Positions 62,841 through 64,000 of a stretch of DNA of 64,000 bases are shown one piece after another. The notes beneath the pieces were generated by a model, which was not told the DNA's origin, did not search any database, and saw only the letters and a program-made list of their open reading frames with translations. Each line of letters starts with the position of its first letter. The stretch's first letter is position 1. Both the position numbers and the translations under genes were made by a program. Source of the stretch: Teratosphaeria epicoccoides. Taxonomy: Eukaryota; Ascomycota; Dothideomycetes; Mycosphaerellales; Teratosphaeriaceae. The DNA is taken from assembly GCA_021401465.1 (NCBI GenBank), contig JADDMT010000044.1, positions 1 through 64,000 on the forward strand, in the 5' to 3' direction.

Positions 62841-63744
62841 TTTGATCCGCCTCGAAAGCTCCCTCTGGCTTTCCGTGGACAGGAAGCTGAATGGACGATG
62901 AGCCCGGACACGCGTTCTGAGGGATCGAGTCGTGTCCTCTGCAGGGAAAAGATCTCGTAGGGTCTCGGATGAAGACACGGTGGCGGCTGGATGAGATCGG
63001 TCTGTAATGTGGTCGATGGTCGGTCAAGCCTTATTGTGGAGCAGGTCGAGCTCATAAGACTGAATGCTACTGGATCATGAGATTAGTTTCCCAAAGCAGA
63101 CTGGCTCGCGGTGTATCAATGGCACGTGAAGAAGATATCAAGGGGCAGCGAGCAGTTGATAGAGAGAATGTGATGCTTGGGGAGGGTGGTGGGGTGTGCG
63201 AGGCGGTCGAAGTGAAGGTACCAGAAGATGTCGCATGCTTTCATTGAGGTCACGACAGCCTGGAGCGCGTCAAATTTGGCGCTCTTGCCTGGTATCGAGG
63301 GAAAGAGCAGCGGGAGGGGACTCGAAGCGCGACTGCCCATTTCGATAACAAGCCCCAAGACGGAGCCGTCTACAACCTTCGATTCAGCGTTACCTCACGT
63401 GACATCCACGGATGAATGTGATCCAATACAATACAAGAATAGCCATGCGATTCCAGCCCAGTCCTGCAGGCGTGGTCTTGAACAGTCTATTCTGAAGAAG
63501 GCAAACGAGGTCTGAGGAATGGGAGCGCTTGGCAGAATGGCGGGGCTCATGTTTCGCCGACCAAATTGCTCCGCCTTACATGCATTGAAGCTCCCGTCCA
63601 GCCAGGCGACGACGTTTTCGTTTGGACCTTCCACCACGACACTCTCGATCGCGGTAGCAGCCGCCTCCAGCTCAAACAGTGTTACACTCACAGAGGACAC
63701 GTGTAGATTGCAACCTGCATTGAGACAGACAAAAGAACGGCAAC
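62841..63744. promoter_or_regulatory. Divergent upstream region, Taspase-like gene / ARP3
   Basis: About 900 bases between two divergent ATGs hold both promoters and leaders. Open frames on both strands (for example 63228-63515) carry no recognised motif. Confidence 0.45.
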
Positions 63745-64000
63745 ATGGCGTCCCAGACATCGGCCGTTGTCATGGACAAGTAAGTGCGCATTGCATTAGA
63801 TGAGCTGGTGATATTGACACAATCGCAGCGGTACGGGATACTCTAAACTCGGTTTTGCAGGAAACGACTCGCCCTCCTTCGTTTTCCCCACCGCAATAGC
63901 CACCAAAGGTCCGACTGGCGGCGCTGGCGGCTCTGGATCTGGCCGTCCAGCTGTAGCAAACAAGCCTTCTTTTTTGACGGGCGGCGCAGGTCCTACAGGT
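63745..64000 (+). CDS. ARP3: Actin-related protein 3 (Arp2/3 complex), 5' part only
   Basis: Exon 1 (63745-63779) encodes MASQTSAVVMDN; a 49-nt intron follows; exon 2 (from 63829) continues GTGYSKLGFAGNDSPSFVFP, the Arp3 N-terminal phosphate-binding loop and adjacent strand, then TAIATKGPTGGAGG and ANKPSFLTGGAG. The spliced codon (AA/C) restores the conserved DNGTGYSKLG. Arp3 is a core subunit of the seven-protein complex that nucleates branched actin filaments at endocytic patches. The gene runs off the right edge, so only about 69 residues are visible. Confidence 0.95.

Noticed and set aside
1..64000. tRNA genes, rRNA, CRISPR arrays, telomeric repeats
   Set aside because: I looked for B-box-like GGTTCGANTCC words, regular spacer arrays and TTAGGG repeats and found none I could support.

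Overview
The window is fungal nuclear DNA, about half GC. Genes are interrupted by short GT-AG introns of roughly 45-260 nt. The gene set (NMD3, UMP1, UBA2, a PPG1-type phosphatase, a CDC11/NUD1-type septation scaffold, SEN54, ZPR1, DBR1, ARP3, a GH35 beta-galactosidase and a 6-MSAS-type polyketide synthase) points to a filamentous ascomycete (Pezizomycotina). A dothideomycete is my best guess, but the sequence alone does not prove the class.

Layout. 1-9 kb: a 48-G run at the left edge, NMD3, a secreted chitin-binding/lysozyme-like protein, a four-exon queuosine-salvage enzyme and a prenylated ubiquitin-like protein. 9.7-28 kb: UMP1, UBA2, a TA-flanked MITE, the phosphatase, a large nuclear-looking unknown, the CDC11 scaffold, a truncated isochorismatase-like gene and a METTL4-type adenine methyltransferase. 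28-37 kb: a gene-poor stretch, then a complete four-exon 6-methylsalicylic-acid-synthase-type PKS of 1805 residues. 38-45 kb: SEN54, a strong hairpin, a small candidate gene, ZPR1, DBR1 and an Rpr2/Snm1-type RNase P/MRP subunit. 46-54 kb: a disordered unknown, then a gene-poor region with a decayed zincin-like gene. 54-64 kb: a small conserved fungal protein, a DUF4185-like protein, GH35 beta-galactosidase, a Taspase1-like threonine aspartase and the 5' end of ARP3.

How it fits together. Most genes are housekeeping: ribosome export, proteasome assembly, SUMO activation, septation, tRNA/lariat/RNase P processing and actin nucleation. The accessory content is the lone PKS, the secreted hevein/lysozyme protein, the beta-galactosidase and the decayed genes. 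No tailoring enzyme, transporter or regulator flanks the PKS, so I see no conventional biosynthetic cluster.

The most unusual structures are a 309-bp TA-flanked MITE that may interrupt a reading frame, a 43-bp-arm hairpin beside a palindromic E-box, and a family of short inverted repeats sharing a GTCAACC/GGTTGAC-like core. These repeats sit inside two PKS introns and in nearby spacers. Several small intron-containing candidate genes are also proposed from frame continuity. They are speculative.
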